In this document: positions 1 through 12,631 of the stretch, in pieces | Numbering within the stretch: position 1 is the first letter of the stretch | How the letters are laid out: the number at the start of each line of letters is the position of its first letter | NCBI GenBank assembly: GCA_025331435.1 | Contig: JAIWNI010000040.1 | Coordinates: 124,001 to 188,000, forward strand | DNA length: 64,000 nucleotides | Direction: 5' to 3' | DNA from: Choanephora cucurbitarum | Taxonomy: Eukaryota; Mucoromycota; Mucoromycetes; Mucorales; Choanephoraceae | Program-made: the position numbers and the translations under genes | Notes under the pieces: generated by a model | The model's database searches: none | Told to the model about the DNA's origin: nothing | The model's input: only the letters and a program-made list of their open reading frames with translations

Positions 1-1650
1 AAATCCTTTTCTGTATTCAAGTAGTGTTCTGCACGAGCCAATCTAGCTTCAATATCATCACCAGCAACCAATCCCTTCTTGGTAAACATGAAACTACTCA
101 AGATGATAGAGAGCAAATGAGAGATCATAGAGGCATCTTCCTCAGGTATTAATGAAGCGCGGCGAACTTCACGTGCCACTGTCTCGAAACGCTCAGAGAG
201 AGCAGCAACAGATGTGATACCATGTTGAGCTACATGCTCTTGAATGCTCGATGCAACCAACTGAATCAGTTCATCACTTTGACGTTCACCCAATTTACCG
301 AAGGGAGTCTTGGTACTCAAACGTTTCAATGTCTCGAGTTCTAATTCAAATTGCTTTTGTTGACCAGAAAGAGCGGCATGCTTAAGAGCGTCAATGGCAG
401 CAACCAACTGATGTGCCTTACGAGCATCGTCCAAGAGTTCAGCATCAGCAGTAGCCAATTTTTCCAATTCAGCTTGCTTTTCAGCAACAGCCTCGATTTG
501 TGATAAACGACCACCACGTTCAGTCTCGACCTGCCTCTTGACTTGAGCAATATAGTCAGCTTGAATCTCGACAGCCTTATTCTTCAACTCTGTCTGCAAT
601 TCGTTCAAGTGGTGTTGACGTTGAGAAGCAAGTTCTTTGTTGTGAATGGCTTGCATCTGTCTTTCCAGCTCAGCCTTTTCAGCAGCCAAGACAGATTCGA
701 TCTGCTTGGAACGACTGTCTAGACGAGCAGAAGCCTTGTCTTCGGCTTCCTTCACTTTGAGACCAACTTGTTGACGATGTTCATCCAACTTGGTTTCGAT
801 CTTTGCCATTTCCTTCTTAAGGGCTTCCAACTCTTCATTGGCCTTTTGTTCTTCTGACTTGATTAAAGCAAAGGCCTTGTCGAGACTGTTAAGATCGCGT
901 GTAGCGAAATCAACAAGGCATTTGGCATGACCAGCCAAACCGGCTTCGTTGAGCATGGCCACAAGGCCTTGCACCGTCTTGGCGAATTCATTCAAACTCT
1001 CTTCTTTGCATTCGGCAAACTTGGGAATAGGTTGTGGTTCGGGGCTATGGATTACATTGGCAAAGAGAGATTCTTGCTTTCGCTTGATACGCATACGCTT
1101 TGTGTTGGAAGGTGTAGGGCCTGAGCCAGGTGCCATAGGTGCTTCCTTTTCACCTGTCAGTTGAGCAATAGCTGTGGCAATATATTCATACCAATCTTGA
1201 GCTGTTTCTGAAGTCTGAGAGGCGTATTTCTTAAGCTGTTCTGTTTGCGAGGAAGTTTTTTGCTTCATATCGTTCATCTGTTCATAGTATTGTTGAAAGC
1301 GTTTGTCGGCTACCCAATCTTCGAGTGTATCAAGAATCTTTTCACCGCCTGGGATATAGTTGGTGTAAGTGTCGTAAAAGGCTTCGTTCTTGAGGGCCAA
1401 ATAGGTGGCGCCAGAGTAAGCTGTGCCGGTTAATAAAGTGAGCCATAATAACTTTTTTCCAATCGATCCTGATTTTGGTTGTTCTGTTGTGTAAGAACGT
1501 TGATTGAGCTATACAAATGTAAATTATTAAAAAAAAAGATGAACTGTAGAAAATTCAAAAGTCATTCAGGTTTCTTACACGAACGAAGCGAGTAGGCTTA
1601 TTGGCAGCCAAGCGAGCTGTTGATCGAATAGCAGAAGCGCCTCTCAACAT
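1..1650 (-). CDS. MIC60: MIC60/mitofilin, MICOS core subunit (partial, runs off the left edge)
   Basis: Inner-membrane organiser of cristae junctions. Two exons are visible: 1650-1579 (24 codons, starting MLRGASAIRSTARLAANKPT) and 1508 down to the window edge, joined in phase 0 by a GTAAGA...TATAG intron. The N-terminus is basic and Ser/Ala/Arg-rich, as in a mitochondrial presequence. A single hydrophobic segment follows at about residues 40-60 (KKLLWLTLLTGTAYSGATYL). Then comes a long Glu/Lys/Gln-rich coiled coil and the beginning of the conserved C-terminal mitofilin domain (RLARAEHYLNTEKD at the edge). About 526 residues are visible and the C-terminal end is missing. Family assignment rests on this order (presequence, TM, coiled coil, mitofilin domain). 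It is the only gene here reading off the left edge. Confidence is high on identity. Confidence 0.9.
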
Positions 1651-1741
1651 GGTAAGCAAATAAAGAGAAAAAATAAAAAAGCTGCCTTTTCTTTCTCTAA
1701 CTTGCCCAAAACAAACCCAGGGCGTTTGATGTTGGTGTTTT

Positions 1742-1749
1742 TTACGTCA
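1742..1749 (-). promoter_or_regulatory. CRE/ATF-like site upstream of MIC60
   Basis: TTACGTCA (TGACGTAA on the gene strand) lies about 95 bp upstream of the MIC60 start codon. It matches the bZIP CREB/ATF consensus. Function is inferred only from sequence and position. Confidence 0.3.
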
Positions 1750-4169
1750 CGTTTTTAGGCTCCGTTCTATCTTTCTTATTTCATGATTTCGAGGTTGAGA
1801 ATAGAAGTATTGATTTTTATTCAGGAACCATCTTGAGCTTCGTTGCCGATAGCATTGAACGCCATTGTCTTTTGATGACAAGTCTGCGCTGAGCTTAAAA
1901 GGATGTTTGCGCAAAGGCAAAAATGGCTTCATGGCAATAAATTAGAGTAAGAAATACAAAATGACATGAGTGATCTCATTCTTTTTATAAGCTTAGATAA
2001 TACCATCGATAATAGAGTGATGATAATTTGGGATAAATGTCTTATCACATATATAATTATAAAGGCAGATTCAGTACAAGATGAAGAAAGACTCATAACA
2101 AAAGTTGCAGTTTAGTCACTGAATTTAATGCGAGCATTGTTCAGATTTAAGGCAGAGCAAAGAAATAATGTCGGCACCGGTTTAAGAGACAAAATATCTC
2201 TTGATAAGCCTACTGACAGAGCTAAAAGTCAATCTATCTTACTGTATCATAACTGATGGCCTATCATTTCTTTTTGTCTAAGCTTAAACTGTATCATAGC
2301 GAATCTATTTTTTTGATATTGTTTTCTTACAAAAGGTGAAAGCTATAATTTTGGATCATTGTGTCCAGAAAAGCTCAATCATAGTATATATCAAACAATT
2401 ACGACTTTCACTATGGCTAACATTTATATCTTCCACTTTATAATCGCTTGTATAGCCTAGGGAAAGGTTATGTCATCTTCAATTGATTATCAACATCATG
2501 GAAGTTGACTATCGAATGTTACTATCTAGTGCTAAATTATTCAAAAGAAATATTGCAAACGATTTATTTCCAAAGAAACCTGACGCATACCAAACATTAT
2601 ATGATCTCTATTAATCTTGAAATAAAGGGTAGAAACATGCTCAGTCGGAAAGACTGGTCGATTTGCTCACGTCTGCATAAAGCAGAAGTATTGTTGCAGG
2701 AAACGATTTTGCCGAAGGAGATCAGGCTTCATATTTTGCTTAAAAGATATCCTTATTAGCTTATCTAACTGTGGAGCGTCACCAAAGTGGAGTTTAGCCA
2801 CTGTTTTGAACTAAGTCTTTTAAAGATATTGACTCGAGCACCCACTTAAGGATACACGGCTGTTTATCATATTAACCCACTCGCTCTAATACAGTCAACC
2901 ACAGATAGTATACACTCCGCGCGCCGTAGTGCGTTTTAAATGACTTATACTAGTTTTCTAATCTCTTTATTGTGTATCCTGTATCGCTACATAACAAAGT
3001 GTTGGTTTTCCGTTATACACCAAACTGTCTTTGGCCGATGAATTGTCCCTTCTCTTCAGTAAAGAATTAAAAGAAACTCAATTCGCTCAACAGCCTATTG
3101 TGCTGTTTCGATCCATCACTAAGTCAACAACGTCGCATGCCTGTAATCCCCAACCGAAATTTTAGCAAGAACTTTTGTTGTGTTAAATATTGCCTGATTG
3201 GTCTGGCCTTAGTAGCAGAGTGTTTAGTCTCAAGCTTAATTCATTGCTGGAAGTCCTAACCAAAAAGCACGTTTTGAGAAAAGCGGTTAGGAACGTACGA
3301 AAAAATAGCCAGAGGGCTTTTACTATGATATAGCTGCGAATCAAGGAGAAGGCTGTTCTGTAGAGAAAAAGAAGCAATGATGTCAAAGTTCCAAGGAACG
3401 TTAACAGGCGCGCCTACAATGTTGATAATTGTTGGATCGAGCCACATACCTGTATCTGGCTATTATACATGATATTCGTATTAATTTTGAATTATGTTCT
3501 TCTAAGAACAGTATCAAATATGTAAATGAATATGTATATAAAGATCATGATTGAATATTCATATCAGTAGTGCAGAAAGATAGGTAATTCTTGAATGTGC
3601 TTCTCTATATCAATATCTTATAAGACAGAAGGACTGTTTCTGTTGCTAAAGTTATAGTAGAGTGATATCCTGTTATCCTCTTCTCTCATGTTGTCTGGCA
3701 GATCAGTGCAAAAAAAATATTATATGTACGACATTGAATTGTTGATCAAGAAAACTGTGCTCAGGCTAGGTAACGGTTGTCGCGCAACTGCAGCTTTATC
3801 CAATACATTTATATCACTTGTTGTAGCTTTTCGTGGCAATAAATAGTCAAACAAGAATGGGTAAAAATAGCAGATTACAGAAACAACGTCTACTATCTTG
3901 TTGCCAATAGTTAGCAGCATCATTCACTACGTGCCTGCAGTCATGCTGGATTGCTTCAACAAACTGCGCGAGCTTTTTTAGCCGGGAGCACTTACTTCTG
4001 CTTTCAAGAGCTTTGTCAGAGGAACGAAAAGCTCATGACAGTAAGATTCAAGGAACTAATAAAGATACATAAAACTTTCGCTTACAAGCAAGAATATTTT
4101 ACTGTTGTGTGTTGAGTATTATACATCGGCGTTGGCCTTCAAATTCTGGAAGGTGTAGCTAGGACACCT

Positions 4170-4190
4170 CTTTTTTGATTATCAAAAAAG
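4170..4190. repeat. Perfect 10-bp inverted repeat with a 1-nt centre
   Basis: CTTTTTTGAT-T-ATCAAAAAAG forms a perfect palindrome. The flanks (ACACCTC and GTTAGTGT) continue the symmetry imperfectly. No open frame borders it closely enough to make it a clear terminator. It may be a relic of a small inverted-repeat element. Confidence 0.5.
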
Positions 4191-5102
4191 TTAGTGTGGC
4201 ATGACAGTTTTGAACAATCACCATAGGGCTTCTCCCATAGAAAAAATAATAGCATAACTCAAAGAGCTGATACTGCATTTTTCGTCTTTCCATCAGCAAC
4301 CTGATTACTGCACGCTTGAAAAGCATAGATTGTATACCATCAGTAGATCAATTACACAGCCGTACAATCTGTGGTTGCTTAAAATATCTCTTCTTTTTTT
4401 CATGCGAAAAGACTGATTATTGCAAGAATGCAAGTTGCTGTGAAAAGCTCAAAAACGGAACAGATCTTGTATCTAAAAATCAAGCAACATACATTTGTTT
4501 TTAATCAATCAAAGAACGGAAGTGCAAATACTATCTAGAACTCCAGTTTGGACATTCTCGAAAGGTTGGTAGGAATGCCCTCAAAAACGCTTTTAAAATT
4601 CGTATTGTTTGATCTGTATGTTAGATCGATAGTTGACTCAATATGAATTTATGCTGATGCTAAAGTTAGGTTGATTGTCGCCTCAATTTATTTCATTTTA
4701 AGTTACAGCAGTTCATAAAGCTAACTTTGTTGTTAATAGTGTTGTAAGTTTTTTTTGTTATCACAATGAGCAAGATCAAAAGAAGCTCAAGAATAAACCC
4801 TTAAAGTAAAGCAAGAGCAACAGGAGCACATAAAAACTATCTACATAAAAACTTAAAGCAACCATAAAGGAACTCAAATCGTTTTTCTCGTATCATTGAT
4901 GATTTGCTTAGTTTGCTGTATACGTTTTATAGCACTAAAGTCAATGAATCAAAGAAGTTTAAGAAATCCAAATTTGTACTTTGCATAACCGAAGCGCGCA
5001 TGAAAATTAAAATCAAGATTGTGAAAATTTGAAAGTGCGTCTCCGGGTGTAGCTTCTTTCTTCTTCTTTCTTCTCCCTTTTTTTTTGTTTGACACATATT
5101 TC

Positions 5103-6851
5103 ATGTTACTTTTGACACGAAAAAGCTTAATTAAAGCTACTAAGATACCTAGTCTTCATCGTTTTTTCTCCAACAAACAAGGTTTTGACAGTCTTGTTGT
5201 TGGTGCTTATTCAGCTAAAGAGCCTTTATTGACCACTCAGCATGTATCTCAACAAACCAGAGACCTTATTCAACGTCAACTAGCTACAAGTAACTTCAAG
5301 GAGCTAGGCGATACACGCATCTTTTACAACTTGGATGGTATTGGCCAGGTAGCTGTTGTATCGCTGGGAGAAAAGCAGCAGGATGGACCTAAAAGACAGG
5401 AAAACGTTCGTATGGCAGTAAGTATTCTGTTTTATTTTAGAAAAAAATAAGCTGCTTTTATTCACAATAGCCAGACAGCCATCGGTATCCAGGCACTCCA
5501 GAAACAAAATGCAGTGTATACTGGTGTTGATGTGTCCGTAGATGTTCAAGGGGCCGCTGAAGGTACTGTTTTAGCCCAGTTTTCGTTTGATAAATTGAAG
5601 CAAAAAAAACCGGAAGATCAAGTGGATCGAGTAGTTGAGCCTTATATGCCGGAGAGTAGCAAGGCAATTCAAGACGCATGGGAGGTTGGACAAATCTGTG
5701 GTGCTTCTCAAAATGTAGCTAGAATGTTAATGACTTCACCTGCTAATTTGATGACACCCAAACTTTTTGCTGACGAGGTAGCCTATCTGTTAGCAGGATT
5801 AGAGAACATTGATATTCATGTACGCAATGAAGAATGGGCAAAGAAGCAAAAAATGAATGCTTTCCTTTCTGTTTCTCGGGGAAGGTAAAAAGAGGGATAG
5901 ACATACTTAAATGAAGAGCTGAATTTGATATATGGCTTTTAGTACAGAGCCCTTGAGATTTTTAGAAATTCATTATAATGGTGCCAAAGATAGTCAGCAA
6001 AAGCCCTATGGTCTTGTTGGAAAGGGTATCACGTTCGACACAGGTGGCATCTCCCTGAAACCTTCAGCCAATATGGCATCAATGAAGGGTGATATGGGTG
6101 GTGCTGCTACTGTGGCCGGCGCCTTGTATGGTATATCTAAACTCAAATTACCCGTCAATATTATCGCAATGATTCCCTTATGTGAAAACATGCCGTCTGG
6201 TGTTGCCACAAAACCAGGTGATGTTTTCAAAGCAATGAATGGAAAGTCTATTGAAGTACTCAATACTGATGCTGAAGGGAGATTGATTTTGGTATGATGT
6301 ATAGTCTTGATTGAGAAAGAAAAATGGTTTAATGGCTTTAATTTAGGCAGATGCACTCTATTATCTTTCCTCGCAATTTGAGCCTCAATATATCATTGAT
6401 TTAGCTACTCTTACAGGTGCTATGGATGTAGCTTTGGGACAAGTTTTTGCAGGTGTATTTACAAATTCTGATAGTCTCTGGGAGGAGCTTGAGAGTGCTG
6501 GAAAGGCAGTCTCGGATCCTTTCTGGCGCATGCCACTTCATTCAGATTACGTGAAGGACATGAAGAAATCATTAGTTGCTGACCTAAGTAATGTAGGACT
6601 TCGCCGTTCAGGTGGATCATGTGCTGCAGCTGGCTTCTTGCAGGAGTTTGTCGATAAGAACACTCCTTGGGCACATATTGACATTGCAGGCGTTATGGAG
6701 TGTCATAGCACGAAGGGGCATCATATTAAAGGCATGAGTGGTAAGTAAATTTCTGGCTTCTCTTGATCGCATTTGACTAAGTTTCTTTGGTGTACAAGGA
6801 CGACCAACCAGAGCATTGATTGAATTAATGAAAAGACGTTCAAAAGCCTGA
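5103..6851 (+). CDS. Leucyl aminopeptidase, M17 family (possibly mitochondrial)
   Basis: Zinc/manganese exopeptidase releasing N-terminal residues from peptides. Five exons: 5103-5417, 5475-5884, 5943-6291, 6347-6740, 6799-6851. All phases agree and give about 506 residues, normal for the family. The diagnostic M17 signature NTDAEGRL lies at about residues 349-356, split from the following ADALYYLSS by an intron. Other family blocks are [15 protein letters not shown] and the C-terminal HIDIAGVM. The ATG at 5103 is chosen because it is the first ATG after the pyrimidine tract; a frame extension to 5085 uses only TTG. The N-terminus ([20 protein letters not shown]) is basic and acid-free, so mitochondrial import is plausible. 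AATAAA follows the stop at about 6861. Confidence 0.93.
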
Positions 6852-7323
6852 TGTAACTGAATAAAGAATGATCGAATATCATTGTAGTTTTCGAGCCTTA
6901 TTCTAGGTGCCTAAAAAGGAAGAGAGTAAACTTTTCTTATGTTTTTTATGGTTTATGCGGTCGTAGGGATGAGGGCATAAATAATAACGCTATCAATAAT
7001 AAATATATGCATCTTCGGGCTTGTTTTATATACACAAATAATTTAGAAACAATCAGGAATGTACCCTTTCTTTTAAGGGGAATTGCCACGGTTTCCTTTC
7101 CATGATACTTTGTGCAGTTGTATTAAAAGAGAACTCATAATCATCTTATTTGCAACCTTTTCTTTTTGCAGATATTATTCATTAAAAGTTTCTTCTTTCA
7201 GTATCATATAAATAGTTTTAAACTATTTCCTTAACTCTTTCTCTCTCTCTTATCTTTTTTACTTCAGTAATAATAAACTATAGTATTTCTCTCTCTAGTT
7301 TTTCTTGCTATTGCCACATATCA
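6852..7323. other. Intergenic region, aminopeptidase to SHO1
   Basis: AT-rich spacer with poly(A)-signal-like AATAAA just after the aminopeptidase stop and CT/TCTCTC-rich stretches at about 7235-7300 leading into SHO1. No gene or stable structure was recognised. Confidence 0.6.
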
Positions 7324-8360
7324 ATGTTATCTAAAAATCCGCTTGCTATCTTGACTTGTGTACTTGCTATTGTAAGAAACAAATTAAACGAGAGGACTTG
7401 TAGTCATAACAATAAGTGTTAATATTATGGTCCCTTTAGACAGGTTGGATTATCGCTTTTGTTGGTCTGTGCACTTCGCATGCATTTGCTGCATCGCTCT
7501 CTTGGTGGATCATTATTATTGATCTTTTCATCATTTGTTTGTCTTGTGCTGTACTCTGGACAAATACAGTCAAGAACTATTATTCCATTGTAAGAAAGAC
7601 AATGTAAATGACACATAACCAACTAATGCAGCTGAATTAGGTTCTTTGTCTGATATCTATTAGTGTACCTTATAATACGGATGAGATTGTAACGTATTTA
7701 TTTGCTGGAAAACTTTCATTATCGATTGTTGCTTCAGGTTACATCATCATAACTGCTGTTCAGGTACTTGGGAGATCTTTGATTGGCCATAGACGATTCA
7801 ATTGACTTTTTTTTTGAATTGATAGTTTTGTTGGATCTTTATTTTTGGTGTACAAAGCAACTCTACTGCTCATGACTTAGTACATAACCGCACTTGCTCA
7901 AGCAATATACGTCAATATCATAGAGATAATCGTACATTTGACAACTCTGTAATGGACTTGAAGATCTCTTCAAACTATCCTGTTTCTCCACAGTCCTCTT
8001 ATGCTAAAATTGCTGCAATGGAGCATTCATCAGTGCCTATGTTTGTCCATGGAGACGATTTGCAAGTGACTCGGGAGCCAAATACTATCATATTGTCCCC
8101 TCATTTAGAATACATGATCCCTGTATCTGCTATTCATAACTGTAAGTCAAACTGCTTGATTTTGTTCATAAAACTACGTGTTAATGTACGTTACGCCAGA
8201 TAACGCTAGTAAAGATGATCCAAACGAACTCTCATTTTCCAAAGGAGAGTTACTTTATATCCATGAAAAAAGAGGCAGTTGGTGGCAAGCAAAGAAGGCT
8301 AATGGCATGATTGGTATGATACCAAGTAACTATGTAAGTATAATTGCAGGTCAATCATAA
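7324..8360 (+). CDS. SHO1: Sho1-type osmosensor: four membrane segments plus SH3
   Basis: Plasma-membrane adaptor of the HOG osmostress MAPK branch; in yeast its SH3 domain binds Pbs2. Five exons: 7324-7371, 7440-7589, 7641-7763, 7826-8141, 8200-8360, all in phase, giving 265 residues. Hydrophobic segments fall at about residues 5-26, 35-56, 62-76 and 90-116. A polar linker follows (about 117-205), then a C-terminal SH3 domain with the hallmarks DDPNELSFSKGE, GSWWQAK and GMIPSNYV. Four N-terminal membrane helices followed by one SH3 is specific to Sho1. The linker is shorter than in Saccharomyces. The intron between linker and SH3 uses a CCAG acceptor at 8199. Confidence 0.9.
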
Positions 8361-10908
8361 TAAACGAAACTCAGTGTCTAACTTCCTTATTTTCACAAAA
8401 AAAAAGGTTACTGATAACGTTTCTTTATAAGCAAGCATATATACCTCTCACTGTATCATAGTTAATTTTATCACTTATTATTCATTATTCTCTTAGCTTT
8501 ATCTTGTTACATACATAAACAAGCACTTATATAGATGATGCGAACTATATTTCTTGTGTTCCATGATACACAAGAAACTAAAAAAAGAAAGTCTCTTACT
8601 TGTTATATTTGACAGTAAGATGATCTTATCTGATTGAACTCTCTTTTTTTTTTTTAAAAAAGATGCCTTCAGTATCGATATAAGATCTAACTTGAAACAG
8701 AGCTTTTCCCTCCCAAAAAAAAAGAATGCAACCTGAACTAAGAGTCAAAGTTCTACATAATGCTTTAAGTCTATATTCGTTATATGCAGTCAGTTTCCAA
8801 ATGCTTGTGGAAGCATGAGCTCAAATTCTTCGAGTCTTATGATCAATGCTTCTTGTTCTACCGAGCGTTTAACTATTAGCTTTGTCTTTTGGTTTATGTG
8901 CAAAAACTTGTTAATTAATCAATACTATATTCATGCTTTATTTTGAACCTACAGTTAATAAGGAAAGATACCTTTGAAATTAGATAAATGTCATTCCATA
9001 ATGTTTTATATAAGCATTCACTTAAATAAAAAGCACAAAACCAATTAAAAATAAGAAATGCCAATACAGTTAAACCAATGGATCAGTTGCTTGGTTTCCA
9101 TTGCTTCTACTGTTGTGTTTGTCCATAAAAGTCTTAAAAATGATAAATAGAAAGCCTTCTTTAGTTGGTGTGCCCTTTAGAAAGTGGAGGTTGAATTGTA
9201 ATTCGGAAAATAATCCTATTTTGCGGGGGAATTTTATGAAAGGGTTGTACAGACAGGATAAGCCTTTAGGCGCTTGAAAATCAATTGTTCCCGCTAGTTT
9301 TGGTACTTGTGTTACCACATGTCTATCTTTGTGACATCATGGGTTTGACTTAATTGTCAAGACTTCTTCTGTAATCAAAAAAGAAGAAAATGATAGCATA
9401 TTGTTCTTTTTTAGGACTACTTTATCGCCTATCATCTACTTTATTCTGTCTTCTCATTCCAATTGATTTCGAGGAAAAAAACAGCAAGATGGATTCGAGA
9501 AAGCTATTGTCTATCACTTTGACAGATTTTTTATCGGCAGCCATTGAGCAATTAGATTTCTTTGCTCAAATCCAACAAGCATTTTAACAACAGTCTTTAT
9601 TTGATACAAGAAGAAAAAAGGAAGCTTCTTGATCGTTAACGCACAAAAAAAGTTGCTTCAGTAGATCTTGTATGCGAAATGAAAGATGAAGCTGTATCAG
9701 AAGTAATTAATAGCAACTACTTTCAATACAATAACATCACGAAAGGACGAATTAAATATATTTCAGACTGACATAAGCCTCTTGGCTGATGATAGATTTA
9801 TGAGATAAATGTATGAAAATTGCCGTTGCAGAATGACTGATTGAATCAAATGATAGTCGCAATTCAGATCAGCACATGAAGGATGTGGTTAGACTTTTGT
9901 CGATAATAACTTTGTACGAAGGTCAAATATAATGTTGTCAAGCCATGTTGTTGATGCCATTTTCAATTTAAGCAAATATATTCGGAATTTTGAGTGACTT
10001 TTTTTCAGGAACAAATTTTATCCTAGATTCGTTTTTCCCCACATTTTCATAAACTTGGTCATTCTTTATTACAAATATTCTAATGGTACGCAAAAAAAAA
10101 AGAGAGAATTTCAACGATCACTTGAACTGTTAGATTTGGCAAACATGTGCTATTGTTTATGTTGTTTTTCTTGTAAGACAACTTGTTTGGAAGGCTTAAA
10201 TCAGATAAGATTGTTGAGAAATACAGCAAAAACTTTTTGTTGCTCTGAGTCACTAAAGTCCAAACTTGCTGATATTTCTTCTTTATCGAGAAATCGTCTC
10301 ATTGTACACCTAATCAATTTAAATGGTGACCCATAGTAGTCGTAGGCGAACTAATAGCCGAGCGGGAAATTTGTGATAAGCACGGGGGATGAACTTTCTT
10401 TTTTCGGTAAGCTATTGATATCGTGTTTGATATGATGTCGTTGTACATTCTAGTTATAGCGTCTTTATATCAATAATGACACTCAGGCATTCATCGATTG
10501 GCAGAGAAGACCGAGCCAGTTGATGATCGGATTCAATGCTTTAGATTCATTAAAAAAAAGGAATAGTTTATAGAAAGAAGCACAAAAAAAAAAGATATTT
10601 AGAAACTCCACTTGCCTTGTATCAAATCTGACTTTGTTTATCTTCAAGACAGCTTACAACATATCACTAGTGACTCTCTTTTAGAACGAGATTCTTCCTG
10701 TAGTTGTCTATCCAGTTCGAAAAGGGCTAAAGAGGTAACATAATCGGGGTCCCCCCCTGCATGATTTTCCCCGTCATTGAAACACAGAATTGGATCAAAC
10801 CGGGCATTCAACTTATATAATCATATTTCATATTTAAACTCTTGAGCGCGTATTGAGTTTCATTTTCCTTTTTTTTTCTTTTTCTTTTTTTTCCTTACAT
10901 AACTTGAA
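8361..10908. other. 2.5-kb intergenic region upstream of citrate synthase
   Basis: AT-rich with scattered short frames (for example about 9070-9318 on the minus strand and 9390-9587 on the plus strand) without identifiable domains. The right end has a G/C-run cluster at 10745-10790 (CGGGG, seven Cs, CCCCG) and a long pyrimidine tract at about 10862-10895, which probably mark the citrate synthase promoter and 5' UTR. Confidence 0.55.
10745..10784. promoter_or_regulatory. G/C-run cluster with a CCCCT stress-element core upstream of citrate synthase
   Basis: In an otherwise AT-rich spacer, CGGGG, a run of seven Cs ending in CCCCT (10754-10758) and CCCCG occur within 40 bp, about 125-165 bp upstream of the start codon. 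CCCCT is the yeast stress-response element core. A regulatory role is inferred. Confidence 0.25.
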
Positions 10909-12631
10909 ATGTCTGCTCTCCGTGCATTCACCTCTCTTAAGGTGAGATTTTGTTTTCATTCGTGGTTTATAAGGTTCATGCCTAACTCTTCTTGTTGAAA
11001 TAGGCTGCCACTCGCCAAAGCTCATTCCGTTTCGCACCTGCCACCGCTATCGGTGCTACTCGTGCCTACTCTTCTAAGGTTAAGGTAAAAAAAAAATAAT
11101 GAGAAATTTTTTTCGTATTAAAAAATTCTTAACCATTGGCGTCCTTCCTATAGTCTTTGAAGGAACGTGTTGCCGAACTCGTCCCTGAAAAGCAAGCTGA
11201 AGTTAAGGCTTTCAAGAAGGAATACGGTTCCAAGGTCCTCGGTGAAGTTACCGTTGACATGGCTTACGGTGGTATGCGTGGTATCAAGGGTCTTGTCTGG
11301 GAAGGTTCCGTCCTTGATGCTGAAGAAGGTATCCGCTTCCGTGGTATGACCATCCCCGACTGTCAAAAGGTCCTTCCTGGTGCCGAAGAAGGTGGTGAAC
11401 CCCTCCCCGAATCTCTCTTCTGGTTGCTTGTCACTGGTGAAATCCCCACCCACGAACAAGTCAAGTCCCTCTCTGCTGAATGGGCTGCTCGTTCTTCTAT
11501 CCCCGAATTCGTTGAAGAACTCATTGACCGTTGTCCCAAGACTCTTCACCCTATGTCTCAATTCTCTCTTGCCATCAACGCTCTCCAACACGAATCTCAC
11601 TTCGCTAAGGCTTACTCTCAAGGTATCCACAAGTCTCAATACTGGGACCCTACCTTCGAGGACACCATGGACTTGATTGCCAAGCTCCCTAAGGTTGCTG
11701 CCCGTATCTACCGTAACGTCTACAAGGATGGCAAGCTCCCTGAAATCGACCAAGATAAGGATTACTCTTACAACTTCTCCAAGCTCTTAGGTTTCGAAGA
11801 CAACAAAGACTTTGTTGAATTGATGCGTCTTTACCTCACCATTCACTCTGACCACGAAGGTGGTAACGTTTCTGCTCACACGTAAGTATTTATTGTTTGA
11901 TTTAAAAAAAAAAGAAATCGATAAGGTGTTATCATGTGGACTAACAGGATGCTCTATTTTTTTTTTTAATTTAGCACTCACTTGGTCGGTTCTGCCCTCT
12001 CTGACCCTTACCTCTCCTTCGCCGCCGGTTTGAACGGTTTGGCTGGTCCTCTCCACGGTTTGGCCAACCAAGAAGTTCTCCGTTGGACCTTGAAGTTGAA
12101 GGACTCCATTGGTGTTGATGCTTCTGAAGAACAAATCAAGAAGTACCTTTGGGATACCCTTAACGGTGGTCAAGTTGTTCCCGGTTACGGTCACGCTGTC
12201 TTGCGTAAGACCGATCCTCGTTACACTGCTCAACGTGAATTCGCCTTGAAGCACTTGCCCGATGATCCTCTCTTCGGTTTGGTCTCCAAGTTGTACCACA
12301 TCATTGTAAGTGTCTATATTGCTTGTGCCTTTCCAGTTTGAAGGGCGCATAAAACGTCTATTCTTTACTCATTTTTTTTTCTTATTAGCCCGGAGTTCTT
12401 ACTGAACACGGTAAGACCAAGAACCCTTGGCCCAACGTTGATGCCCACTCTGGTGTCCTCCTCCAATACTACGGTCTCACTGAACAAGATTACTACACTG
12501 TTCTCTTCGGTGTTTCTCGTGCTCTCGGTGTCACCGCTCAATTGATCTGGGACAGAGCTCTCTTGTCTCCCATTGAACGTCCCAAGTCTTACTCTACCGC
12601 TCACTTGAAGAAGATGTTCGGTGCTAACTAA
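10909..12631 (+). CDS. CIT1: Citrate synthase, mitochondrial
   Basis: Condenses acetyl-CoA and oxaloacetate in the mitochondrial matrix (TCA cycle entry). Five exons: 10909-10941, 11004-11084, 11154-11881, 11975-12305, 12389-12631; phases fit and give 471 residues. The first 38 residues, spread over two small exons, are Arg/Ser/Ala-rich ([19 protein letters not shown]), a typical presequence. Catalytic blocks are present: [13 protein letters not shown] with the first catalytic His at about 270-280, [13 protein letters not shown] with the second at about 350, and the Asp-containing KHLPDDPLF. Codon use is strongly biased to C-ending and preferred codons (CTC, GTC, ACC, TCC, AAG), unlike its neighbours, which suggests very high expression. 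That bias also creates long false antisense frames. Confidence 0.96.

Larger units (their letters stand above)
1651..5102. other. 3.4-kb AT-rich intergenic region
   Basis: No convincing gene is present. Open frames are short, AT-driven and lack recognisable domains. It holds a perfect hairpin at 4170-4190, a small GC-rich island near 2918-2928 and an AscI-like GGCGCGCC at about 3407-3416. Minus-strand frames at about 3183-3447 look slightly protein-like but could not be assigned. The last 50 bp (about 5050-5085) form a CT-rich tract just upstream of the aminopeptidase. Confidence 0.6.

Noticed and set aside
2505..2759. 84-residue frame ending LPKEIRLHILLKRYP, F-box-like in look
   Set aside because: Only one short resemblance, no further domain, and AT-rich spacer context; likely chance.
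9070..9318. 82-residue minus-strand frame in the spacer before citrate synthase
   Set aside because: No recognisable motif, no splice partner, and no flanking signals.
10320..10420. Possible tRNA-like stretch (GGTGACCCATAGTAGTCG region)
   Set aside because: No cloverleaf arms or internal promoter boxes could be matched; no tRNA was found elsewhere either.
11148..12350. 201- and 187-residue minus-strand frames over citrate synthase
   Set aside because: They are antisense to the clear citrate synthase exons; produced by its strong codon bias.
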